NCBI GenBank assembly: GCA_030374735.1
Contig: JASCIV010000549.1
Span: 1-17,021, forward strand
DNA length: 17,021 bases
Direction: 5' to 3'
Source: Gracilaria caudata
Taxonomy: Eukaryota > Rhodophyta > Florideophyceae > Gracilariales > Gracilariaceae
Part shown: positions 9,898 through 17,021 of the stretch, piece by piece
Layout of the letters: each line of letters starts with the position of its first letter
Numbering within the stretch: position 1 is the stretch's first letter
Program-made: the position numbers and the translations under genes
Notes under the pieces: model-generated
Told to the model about the DNA's origin: nothing
The model's database searches: none
The model's input: only the letters and a program-made list of their open reading frames with translations

Positions 9898-10996
9898 GAC
9901 TTTGAACGATGTAGAACAGAGTTCGACGACAGGAGACGGCAGCACATTCGTGAAACTGCCATGGCCAAGAACAGAACCGGGGTTGCAGGATTCGGAGAGA
10001 ACGCTGTTCATGTCGCTAGAGGCATACGGGAGCGCAGGGTCCGTTTCAAAATTCCCGCCAAATGGGCTCATTTCGCAACATGTAAAGTTGCGAGATCATT
10101 CTTGGGATGGAGCAATTGAAGTTGCATTGGGAAGACATCTTCTGATGGCTTATATCGTTCACGATGTGCAGGATGCGGCGCTGCTCAAGTCAACATTTCC
10201 TGGAAGATTTAGGCCTAACATGCTAATTTCCGACTTGACTCGCGGCAGGTAGCAAGTTGGTGCAAACGATGTTCCTGCGTTACATGACAGTCGCTATCGG
10301 ACAATACTCGAGACAATGGACATCGAACATGACGCCGTCTTTAACGCCTTGATCGACATGGCTCAAATTGAGAAAATGGTGCTCAGCACGGAGGAGGACG
10401 TGAAAAAGCTGGCCTGGAAAAGGATTCCGAATGTACACACGGTGTGGAACAAACTTGCAGACAGAGCCTACATACGAAATGGATCGAATACATTTCGACA
10501 TGCTCCTGATGGTGTTTGTTCTCGGTATCTAACGAAAGACGTGGAACCGTATTTGGCGGCATTGGAAGAAGAAGTAAGGCTTGCTGGTGAAGAGAAACAA
10601 AGAAGTGAAGATGTGTTGGCGGACCGTTCTAATGAGTTGCGTGGCCTTTTGAGCACATTGGAGGCAACTGTGCGAGAGCTGAAAAAAAGGAAGATTGAAT
10701 TGAGAAACATACAACGAAAAAAGAACCTCATTGAAGATCAGTTGAACCACGCGGAACACGCCTTCAATCCGGAACCATTCGAACGGTAAAATTGCTGAGC
10801 TTGAAGCGTCCATGCAGAAGATTGATATTCGTCGGGGAAATATCCAGAAGGAAGTCAGCCACTGTGAAGAGTCCAAGGCATCATTGCAAGAAGAAAACAA
10901 GAAGGTAAGAGCTGAGAGCGAAACATTCCGAAACGAAGCTGCTCATTTGACTGAATCATTAGAAAACATGAACAAAGAAGTAGCTAGGGTGAAGTC
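9898..10996 (+). pseudogene. SMC6: SMC6 relic, part 2: hinge and flanking coils, inverted in place
   Basis: On the opposite strand from the two neighbouring SMC6 pieces. It begins FERCRTEFDDRRRQHIRE, continues to AGFGENAVHVARGIRERR (pre-hinge), then after a 1-nt shift near 10050 gives the hinge (ISQHVKLRDHSWDGAIEVAL, HLLMAYIVHD). An in-frame TAG lies at 10250-10252. The post-hinge block reads YRTILETMDIEHDAVFNALI and IEKMVL, where SMC6 proteins have a similar ID...VFN.LID..IEK segment, followed by SRYLTKDVEPYLAALEEEV and coiled coil. A frameshift near 10780 leads into the frame running through KIAELEASMQKIDIRRG to about 10992. These segments fit exactly between the pieces on either side once the block is reversed, so this is a local inversion and not a second gene. 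Confidence 0.87.
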
Positions 10997-11785
10997 CAGA
11001 CATCGTTTAGCACGTTGCACAGCTTGCTCTTTGTAATACTTTTGCTCCAGGTAACCTGCTTCTTTGGTCGCCACATTCTGGATTGTGTCGTGCAATTCTT
11101 TCTCCTTGAGTTCTAAGTACTGAAACTCTTCTACAAGTCGTGATTTCTGTTCTTGACCAGCAAAATGTTCCTTGCGAGCCTGCTCCATTCTTAAGTTAGT
11201 ATCCTTAGTTCGCTTGTCGCCTTCATCCGCTTCAGCATTAATTTCGATCAACCTTCTCTTATGGTTCTTGAGCTGTGTCTCGACTCTAATTATATTCCTC
11301 CGTATCTCTTGAAAAGTCCTGTTAAACATTTGTACTTTGTTCGACGCCTCATCGACCTAAAGATGGCGACTGTCACGTTCAGCAGTCACGGTATCGAGCT
11401 TTCTTCCAATCCTCTCGAACTCAGTGATGAGTTGCTCAGCTCTCCGCGCAATCTCTTCGTGAGTCCTGCGTTCATAGCCAAGATGTTTTTCATCAGCTTC
11501 GTGTACGATGACCCAAGCGCTAGGGATTTCTGCATCCCGTATAGTTTTGTCGATGTTCTTCATCGCTTCTGCCTTTCGATACTCAGCTTCCAGTTTTGCC
11601 AGCTTTCTGTCTGCCACGGGGATGGCATCCTTCGTTCGCCTCAAAATGACACGAATGTCCTCTGTCACTCCGATTGCCATTTTCAACTCGTCTTCTAGGG
11701 GCCCAAGAAGAGTGGCTTGCTGATAAAACTGTTTGTGCTTGGTAAGCTTCTGACCAGCCAGGAAGATTTTGCTTTTCGTCTGAGA
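10997..11785 (-). pseudogene. SMC6: SMC6 relic, part 1: N-terminal coiled coil
   Basis: A single frame of about 263 codons. It opens with SQTKSKIFLAGQKLTKHKQF, corresponding to the SMC6 segment usually reading LSQD...FL....KYKFF just after the N-terminal head, followed by QQATLL (the SMC6 ATQL motif), then coiled coil with the conserved SAWVIVHEADEK patch and more coil to KEQAVQRAKRCLDF. One in-frame TAG lies at 11357-11359. The whole Walker A head (roughly 190 residues in the family) is missing, and the frame abuts an SNF2 fragment instead. At about 10996 the coding sense flips to the other strand. The three pieces together cover about 915 residues of a family usually of about 1,050-1,150. 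Confidence 0.82.
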
Positions 11786-12079
11786 TCAGTCTTCGGCAGC
11801 CCTTGCACTCTCCGCATGGCACCTGTAGTAAATGCTCTCTTCCACAGTTTGCTCGGAAAGAAGGCGACATATATGAACAGGCTTCGTCTCTCCAATACGA
11901 TGGGCTCGATTTTGGGCCTGATTGACACGCGAGGACGCAATCACACTCTCTGCTTCAACGATCCTGATACTCATGCCCATCTCGAACCAAAGCAAGCATC
12001 GCACTTCAACATGCTTGACGTGCGTTCGCTCTCGCCCCCAAGGTGCAAAACAAACGACTAGAAATCGTGTCGCGAACAC
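11786..12079 (-). pseudogene. SNF2-family helicase fragment (motif VI region)
   Basis: The frame contains VNQAQNRAHRIGETKPVHIC, then RLLSEQTVEESIYYR, which is the QAxxRxHRIGQTKPV...T.EE block (helicase motif VI) of SNF2/SWI2 chromatin-remodelling ATPases. Upstream residues (VEAESVIAS) fit the strand before it, where family members read EA..V or AD.VI. The expected DPxxNP segment is missing, which recalls SHPRH-like members, but the piece is too short to place. Nothing resembling the N-terminal ATPase lobe is present. It ends at TGA 11786-11788, and the SMC6 reading continues in the same frame immediately after, so the two pieces form an in-frame chimera broken by one stop. Confidence 0.72.
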
Positions 12080-12470
12080 GGAGGATTACTCCGCAACTTC
12101 TTCACGCGGAAAAGCTTGTCTATGGCGTAAGAAGCATATGTTTCGTTTGGCAATGGCCATTTTGAAGTAGTAGCAGATAGCCAAACGACGCAGCATGTGA
12201 TCGTTGTATTTCGAGGATCGATGCGGGCGTCATACGAAGCAACCTCTCGTCTCGAAATCAAACACGATTGTTACGAGCAGGTGCGTTGTTAGTAATGTTG
12301 TTTGCCATGACTCGCCAGCAAATGGGACACCACTCGCGATTCATCCTTGGCAGTCTGCCGTTTATTCAGAATTGGTGGTTTGCATTCGAAACAATGATAA
12401 AGCGAGACTCAATTGGGTCCAGATCATGCACAAAGCTGGAACCATATGTTCCAATGAGGTATCCATCTGC
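12080..12470. other. Cargo tail of uncertain origin
   Basis: No family recognised. Minus-strand frames at 12080-12261 (for example ATTSKWPLPNETYASYAIDK) and a plus-strand frame at about 12310-12470 (AIHPWQSAVYSELVVCIRNN) both look protein-like, but short and contradictory in direction. This may be more of the SNF2 fragment or another captured piece. It separates the cargo from the stop codon of the transposase gene. Confidence 0.3.
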
Positions 12471-13727
12471 TTAAAGAAGCGGCTCGGCTACTCCCATCAC
12501 GACAGGGCGATGCAGATTGCGAAGACGCATAATCTCGACCATGTGACTGCGTTTCTCGGTCGACTTCGGCACAACAACGCTAGATTCACAGCCTTCGTCG
12601 GGAACGGCCATCATAGTAAAACCTTCCTTGGACGCACGATACCAATCTCGAATATCTTTCTCCATGTCCTGCTCTTCCTGTAAAGTGAAAGCCCGAACTT
12701 TCTTTTCGCCCTCATCAATGCAATAGTTTTGCAACTTCATGCATAAGACAATAATACTCGCGTTGTTGCTGACAGAATAATTCAAACGACTCTGCAATAT
12801 TCTCCATCTCGCAACCAGCCGCCCGAATGCCTGTTCCACGTGAACTCTCATTGAACTGAGAAAGTAGTTGAAAGATTTCTCATACCAGTACTGTATTTGT
12901 GAAGAGGGTATGGGAGTGATCAAATTGTTCGTGCAAACATATGCCTCGTCACCTACCAGCCAAAACTGAATTGGGAAGTTCTGACCACCCAAAAATTCTG
13001 ACAGCTTTGATGCCGCATATGCCAAGGAGTCATGGGTTGAGCCCACGCATTTTGCCGAAGCAAACAAAAACCGACCAGCATAATCGACAACAGCTTGCAC
13101 GGGAATAGCGTAGTAGCCTTTCCTACACCAATTCTTGGCCGCATTGCGTCTTGGTGGCTTGATCTTGATTGTAATCCCATCAATAGCTCCAATACATCCA
13201 GTTAGCGGACTGATCTTTGCACGGGATGTTTTAAAACCCCTGGACAATTTGCATAAGTCATCGAACTTGTCTGGTATTCCCGGAAGTTTCAGAACTTTTG
13301 AGAGAGCCATACATGTTTCAAGGAAGACGTAATAAACTGTCGATCGTTGCGTTCGAAAAAGTTGATGGATTGTGTCCACAGTGCCCCCTGCTAAACGACT
13401 CAAAGTAATTCCTAAACGCATTGTCACTGAAAGTATTGGACGTCCTGCCCTTCTTCCCATTTCGTCGTTTTTGGAGAGATACGGACGAAGGAGATCGCAA
13501 AGTTTGTAGAACGACTTTCGGGACATTCGATAGTCTCTCCTGAAAGTTGATTCGCTTAAGAAGTCAGTGATTGACTCAAAAGTTACATTTTTTCGGGTCT
13601 CGGAGGGGGGTTTGTATGACTTGGTAGACGCCTTCTTACCATTTGTCCGAATTCGACGAATACATACATTGCGGATGACGGCTCGGGAGTGTTCGGATTG
13701 GCAAGCGGCATGAATAATGGGATGCAT
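12471..13727 (-). CDS. PIF/Harbinger transposase (DDE_Tnp_4), intact
   Basis: An unbroken 418-residue frame, within the usual 350-450 of the family. An N-terminal basic region leads to a helix-turn-helix area (about residues 60-140: FRRDYRMSRKSFYKLCDLLR, MRLGITLSRLAGGTVDTI, STVYYVFLETC). The RNase H-like core shows all three acidic residues: Asp183 in GCIGAIDGITIKI, Asp260 in WLVGDEAYVC, and Glu298 in HVEQAFGRLVARWRIL. The family's GSTHDSLAY motif sits between the first two. It cuts at the terminal repeats and inserts at TWA sites. It is transcribed towards the element's centre, opposite the SAP-SANT gene. The catalytic triad and complete frame suggest a recently active copy. The first Met at 13727 is used; a GGTAAG near residue 30 could be a splice donor, but the frame needs none. 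Confidence 0.92.
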   Translation of the reverse strand: MHPIIHAACQSEHSRAVIRNVCIRRIRTNGKKASTKSYKPPSETRKNVTFESITDFLSESTFRRDYRMSRKSFYKLCDLLRPYLSKNDEMGRRAGRPILSVTMRLGITLSRLAGGTVDTIHQLFRTQRSTVYYVFLETCMALSKVLKLPGIPDKFDDLCKLSRGFKTSRAKISPLTGCIGAIDGITIKIKPPRRNAAKNWCRKGYYAIPVQAVVDYAGRFLFASAKCVGSTHDSLAYAASKLSEFLGGQNFPIQFWLVGDEAYVCTNNLITPIPSSQIQYWYEKSFNYFLSSMRVHVEQAFGRLVARWRILQSRLNYSVSNNASIIVLCMKLQNYCIDEGEKKVRAFTLQEEQDMEKDIRDWYRASKEGFTMMAVPDEGCESSVVVPKSTEKRSHMVEIMRLRNLHRPVVMGVAEPLL

Positions 13728-14161
13728 GTTCTCGCTCCGTTTTTACGCGACAAATTACAAGATCCCGTGCACCAAACTCTGAAGACACCATCTTGAAAGC
13801 GACGATGATATAGATCGATTGTGTCGAATTGGAGAGAGACAGCGAAGGGCTTGGTTTTGATTGAGACAAAGCGGTATGCAAGTTTTTGCATGCTCTTTTG
13901 CAGTCTTTATAAGATCTGACGGCTGCGGAAACCGCAACAGAGGCTATATGGGTTGAAGCCGCGCGTAAGGATGCTGCCGGGTTGTCAAGTTGACGGGAAT
14001 ATAGCGTTTGGTGCGCGCAAATTCAGGAGCCATGACCAAATCTGCGCAAGCTCTTTGTGCACACTACTGAACGTGGGGGATGGTTGTGGTTTGGACCTTG
14101 ATTGTGATAAAAATAGGTTGGTGTTTTAATTTACAGGTCTTTTTCTTGATAATTGTAGAGA
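13728..14161 (-). promoter_or_regulatory. Upstream region of the transposase gene
   Basis: Non-coding DNA between the transposase start and the right subterminal repeats. A TATA-like CTTATAAAG lies on the minus strand at about 13905-13913, some 180 nt before the ATG. Competing open frames here are short, overlapping and without motifs. Promoter function is inferred from position. Confidence 0.35.
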
Positions 14162-14189
14162 TTCACGCGTTCACGCGTTCACGTTCACG
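14162..14189 (-). repeat. Right subterminal repeats
   Basis: On the plus strand this is TTCACGCG twice followed by TTCACG twice. Read inward from the right end it becomes CGTGAACGTGAACGCGTGAA, sharing the CGTGAACG core and inward orientation with 4021-4030 at the left end. It starts 18 bp inside the terminus. These are candidate binding sites for the SAP-SANT protein or the transposase. Confidence 0.68.
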
Positions 14190-14191
14190 CT

Positions 14192-14207
14192 CTGTTTAGA
14201 CACCGCC
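14192..14207 (-). repeat. Right terminal inverted repeat of the Harbinger element
   Basis: CTGTTTAGACACCGCC, followed by TAA at 14208-14210. Its reverse complement matches 3938-3953 at 15 of 16 bases, and the same TAA precedes the left end. Confidence 0.88.
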
Positions 14208-14210
14208 TAA

Positions 14211-15520
14211 TTTCGCAGGTTGCGGATTCGTCAAAAACTTCATTTGCAACAAACCGACGCATCGCGAAGAAGCGTGGTTTCCCATTTGGCCTAACCCAGT
14301 CGCTCTGCTTGTTTGTCAGCTGCACAGGTGTAAGTCGCTTTGGTACTTTTTTTGCTTCAGATTGCTAGTCTAACTTAATTGAATATTCGTTGCAAAGTTG
14401 TATGCATCGACAGCTTTCATCATTGCCTTTGTAAATAGAATGCAATGCATTTATAGAAAAAGGCAGAATCAGCTGTTTAACATAAAGAGATAGATAAAGG
14501 TCTCAGAAAACACAAGAAACTTTTGTAAAACGGAAATTATGAAACCAAATTTTGTTTCGGAATTCCTACACAAGGCCAAAAGACGTCGCAAGTATCCTTA
14601 CAGTACACGTATCTTACCCTTGTACATCGCGTCTTCTCGTAGAGGATTATATTCAGGGCCCTCGTCTAACATTACATTACTAAATTCGTTCATTCATTCA
14701 TTCATTCATTTTACGAAGGCACCTTCGGTAGAATGCTACCATCTCAGCAAAACTACTTCAACCCTCAGGGTTCATTTCGATTCGATCCCCTTGCGCCGTC
14801 ATGACGAACATTACAGCTATCTTCGTACTCTTACATTCGAGACGTCAAGCTCTCAAACGCTTTAAGCGCCAGAATGTTTGGCAATGGAGATGATAATGCT
14901 CTGACTCAAAGTGACTTCTTACTGAATGGGCTAACTAATGACTAGCGATGAGGTCAAATTAGTCAGTCACATGTACGCCCCTGGGTTCTATGCAAGATCC
15001 AATGGCCATGAATGGATCGTAATGATGGGCGAAATACAAGAGGATTTATATCTCGAACACGGTTTGAAATGTGTGATCGGCATGAGCTCTGAATGTTCAT
15101 AATGAGACACAATGAGGTTGGATGAATCTGGCCTTCTCCAGAGTGGCGTTACATAGCTTGTAGTACTACGTTTGCATTACACTACCGCTTTTTTCACCAG
15201 TTTCGTGCGAACTTGAATCCAATGCGCTCATCAACATCATAAGACGGTTTAAAGGCCGCGCTTAATATCATGTTCGGAACAGATTCTGGGCATCAATCTC
15301 ATCGAATCTTCCCTTTTATGGTGGAGACGTATTCAATGCAGGCGCAACACGAAGAGAACACGCCGAGAAGTGTGCCTTTTAACTATAACTAATAACCCTT
15401 TTGAGGAGATTCAAATCTGGCTTCTTGTGCAACAACTGAGCTACTCAGGTATTTTTAGTTGCTTCTCTGTACTGTTTCACAACTTCTCTGCTGCAGTCAA
15501 CAATACCCTTTCTTCGACCT
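14211..15520. other. Non-coding DNA right of the Harbinger element
   Basis: I see no supportable gene. The longest open frame (14539-14865, +) runs through a simple repeat and has no motif. A TTCA microsatellite lies at 14689-14711. The interval may contain the 3' flank of the Cys-rich gene, which ends at 15521 on the minus strand. A tRNA-like A-box/B-box pair at about 15405-15450 was examined and rejected. Confidence 0.5.
14689..14711. repeat. TTCA tetranucleotide microsatellite
   Basis: Nearly six perfect copies of TTCA in a row in non-coding DNA. Confidence 0.9.
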
Positions 15521-16867
15521 CTACTCTTCATCAATAGATTCCGGAAGAGGCGTGATGAGCACACTCAAGTCAAATCCGCAACGAGCAGTGGAGGAATCGT
15601 ACGGTGCATCTTCAGGGCAAACCCCACAACCGTCAATGACTTCAATAAAGCTCTGTCCAAAAGGGCATACGAAACAGGTCGACGAACTTACTCGAGCGAA
15701 GCTACCTCTTGGACAGAGGTCGCAGGAACGCCGTTTTCCACCACTGCTAAACGTGTTAAAACCGCATGGCTCGCATTCCAAAGCAACCTCACTGTAGAAA
15801 AAACCTGGCTCACAATCCGGCCCACAGCTCTCCGTGCTCTTTATAAAGACTTGTCCAACAGGACACGGGATACATTCCGTGGCGCCTGGTGATGCAAATG
15901 AGTTTCCACCACAAGTGAAGCATTCAGAGAAGACATTTGGGACATTCGAAAAGCTTCCAGCGGGGCACTCTGAACAACTGCGGCTGAAGACTTCAAAAAA
16001 CGAGCCTGGTGGGCATTGCCCGCAGCCTCCGTCTGCTGTGAAAAACGTTTGGTTATCTGGACAGGTGAAACACTCAGAAGCTCCTGATAATGCAAATGAG
16101 TTCCCTGCGCATGAGAAACACTCGGGAAACACATTCGGGACGTTTGTAAAGCTTCCAGCGGAACATTCAGAACAACTGAAACTGAACTCTTCGTAAAACG
16201 AACCCGGGGGACATTGTCCACAGCCTCCGTCCGCTAGGATTAATGCTTGGTTCTCTGGACAAGTAAAGCACTCACTAGCCCCTGGTAACGAAAATGAGTT
16301 TCCACCACAAGGAAGGCATTTTGGGAGCACGTTAGGAGCATCTGTAAAGGTTCCAATGGAACACTCCGAGCAGCTGAAACTAAACTCTAGAAAGAAGGAA
16401 CCCGGTGGGCATTGTCCACAGCTCCCATCGGCCATCACTGGTGCTTGGTTTTCTGGACAGGAAACGCACTCAGTACTTCCAGACATTGAGAATGAATCGG
16501 GCGGACAAGGCAGACACGGGCCTGGTCCCTCGTCGGCTTTGAAGAAGCCAAACATACATGTGAGACAACCCCGACGAGATAGAGAAAGCAGCTCCTGGCC
16601 AGGCGGACATTCGCCACAGGTCCCGTTTTTGAACACGGTCTGCCCGTCAAGGCATGTTCCGCACATAGTGGCACCAAGGGTAGACGTCGTTCCTTCCGGA
16701 CAGGGTAGACAAGGACCTGGTCCCTCTTCCGCTTTGAAAAAGCCAAAGCCACAAAAGATACAGGTGCGATCAAGAAGATCAAAAAATTCTTCACCAGGTG
16801 GACATGCGCCACATGTTCCGTTTGGGAACACGGTCTGTCCGTCAAGCAAGCCCGTACTTGTGACTGA
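15521..16867 (-). CDS. Cys-rich GCC2/GCC3 (ephrin-receptor-like) repeat protein, 5' end incomplete
   Basis: An open frame of about 448 codons, made almost wholly of CxxC-spaced repeats. From residue 1 at 16849, 51 of 442 residues are Cys. The recurring pattern, CGQCPPGSF...C.EC.AGSF then CFTCGGNSFA..GATEC, is the GCC2/GCC3 or ephrin-receptor-like domain of extracellular proteins. Two 65-residue units (2-66, 67-131) precede three 66-residue units (128-193, 194-259, 260-325), followed by degenerate units. The C-terminus is short (LITPLPESIDEE) with no membrane segment, so secretion or a soluble ectodomain is likely. No usable ATG or signal peptide exists: an in-frame TAG at 16868-16870 precedes a broken first unit. 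Either an upstream exon lies beyond this window (a possible acceptor is the CAG at 16865-16867) or the gene has lost its 5' end. The ligand is unknown. Confidence 0.8.
   Translation of the reverse strand, partial: SVTSTGLLDGQTVFPNGTCGACPPGEEFFDLLDRTCIFCGFGFFKAEEGPGPCLPCPEGTTSTLGATMCGTCLDGQTVFKNGTCGECPPGQELLSLSRRGCLTCMFGFFKADEGPGPCLPCPPDSFSMSGSTECVSCPENQAPVMADGSCGQCPPGSFFLEFSFSCSECSIGTFTDAPNVLPKCLPCGGNSFSLPGASECFTCPENQALILADGGCGQCPPGSFYEEFSFSCSECSAGSFTNVPNVFPECFSCAGNSFALSGASECFTCPDNQTFFTADGGCGQCPPGSFFEVFSRSCSECPAGSFSNVPNVFSECFTCGGNSFASPGATECIPCPVGQVFIKSTESCGPDCEPGFFYSEVALECEPCGFNTFSSGGKRRSCDLCPRGSFARVSSSTCFVCPFGQSFIEVIDGCGVCPEDAPYDSSTARCGFDLSVLITPLPESIDEE
15875..16468 (-). repeat. Three tandem 198-bp coding repeats
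   Basis: Units at 16271-16468, 16073-16270 and 15875-16072 each encode 66 residues with identical Cys spacing and many identical blocks such as GGCGQCPPGSF and CSEC. They are exact in length and highly similar in DNA, so they arose by in-frame duplication and could expand or contract by unequal exchange. Confidence 0.85.
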
Positions 16868-17021
16868 CTAACATGCGTCAAAAAGTAGCTTAGTTTAACT
16901 AACTAACTCGCAGTATTCAATCGGGCTAGTCATTTAGTCATTTTAGCTGTACACGGTGTACAACTATCACTGGTGGCGTATGTGTCCGACTATTACGTCA
17001 GTAACTGGCGCGGATCATACA
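16868..17021. other. Edge of window upstream of the Cys-rich gene
   Basis: AT-rich DNA with a TAACTAACTAACT run (about 16897-16909). On the minus strand, CTAAAATGACTAAATGAC (about 16930-16950) could be an intron branch-point area, fitting an upstream exon outside the window. No gene can be called. Confidence 0.3.

Larger units (their letters stand above)
3938..14207. mobile_element. 10.3-kb PIF/Harbinger-type DNA transposon with gene-fragment cargo
   Basis: The left end reads TAA then GGCGGGGTCTAAACAG (3935-3953). The right end reads CTGTTTAGACACCGCC then TAA (14192-14210). The termini are inverted repeats matching at 15 of 16 positions, flanked by the same TAA trinucleotide, which is the TWA-type 3-bp target duplication known for PIF/Harbinger elements. 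Inside, the two expected genes point towards each other: a SANT-like DNA-binding protein 377 bp from the left end and a DDE transposase starting 480 bp from the right end. Related CGTGAACG repeats sit just inside both termini. Between the genes lie about 6.6 kb of degraded gene fragments. Harbinger elements are usually about 2.5-6 kb, so this one is unusually large. A 3-bp duplication alone is weak; the case rests on ends, gene content and layout together. Confidence 0.87.

Noticed and set aside
9032..11785. A functional SMC6 gene, or two separate SMC genes on opposite strands
   Set aside because: The N-terminal Walker A head is missing, there are two in-frame TAG codons and two frameshifts, and the plus-strand block supplies exactly the hinge portion missing from the minus strand, so it is one broken gene.
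14539..14865. 108-codon open frame on the plus strand
   Set aside because: It runs through the TTCA microsatellite, has no motif, and nothing around it suggests a gene.
15405..15455. tRNA-like A box (TAGCTCAGTTG) and B-box-like GATTTGAATCTC on the minus strand
   Set aside because: The boxes are only about 15 nt apart, the T-arm does not pair and no anticodon arm fits, so neither a tRNA nor a clear tRNA-derived SINE is supported.
15521..16867. Ephrin receptor tyrosine kinase
   Set aside because: Only the Cys-rich GCC2/GCC3 repeat resembles part of such receptors. There is no kinase, membrane segment or ligand-binding domain.

Overview
This window is eukaryotic nuclear DNA. It has long single-exon reading frames, two families of eukaryotic DNA transposon, relics of SMC6 and SNF2 chromatin genes, and a cysteine-rich gene made of GCC2/GCC3 (ephrin-receptor-like) repeats. 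The intron-poor, transposon-rich layout would suit a red alga such as a florideophyte (Chondrus-like). That assignment is inference, because nothing here is a taxonomic marker. I saw no tRNA, rRNA or CRISPR.

Layout. 1-1389: no recognisable gene, one clear DNA foldback. 1390-2999 (+): decayed pogo/Tigger-like (DDE_1) transposase. 3000-3937: non-coding. 3938-14207: the main object, a 10,270-bp PIF/Harbinger-type transposon. It has 16-bp terminal inverted repeats (15/16 identical), TAA on both flanks, and related CGTGAACG-type subterminal repeats. Its two intact genes converge from the ends: a SAP plus Myb/SANT-like protein (4315-5865, +) and a DDE transposase (12471-13727, -). 14211-15520: non-coding with a TTCA microsatellite. 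15521-16867 (-): Cys-rich repeat protein, 5' end missing or spliced.

Between the two Harbinger genes lie about 6.6 kb of damaged gene fragments, which I read as captured cargo: a Ser/Thr/Gly-rich protein of unknown identity (-), a Tudor-like protein (+), most of an SMC6 gene, and a fragment of an SNF2 helicase fused in frame upstream of SMC6. All carry stops or frameshifts, whereas the two transposon genes are open from end to end. The central 1.1 kb of the SMC6 relic (hinge and adjoining coiled coils) is inverted in place, and both breakpoints share a 5-bp inverted microhomology.

Working model: the transposase cuts at the inverted repeats with help from the SAP/SANT partner bound to subterminal repeats, and the element has swelled by acquiring host gene pieces that now decay. 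The coordinates, ends and reading frames are read directly from the sequence. The capture history and mobility are inferred.
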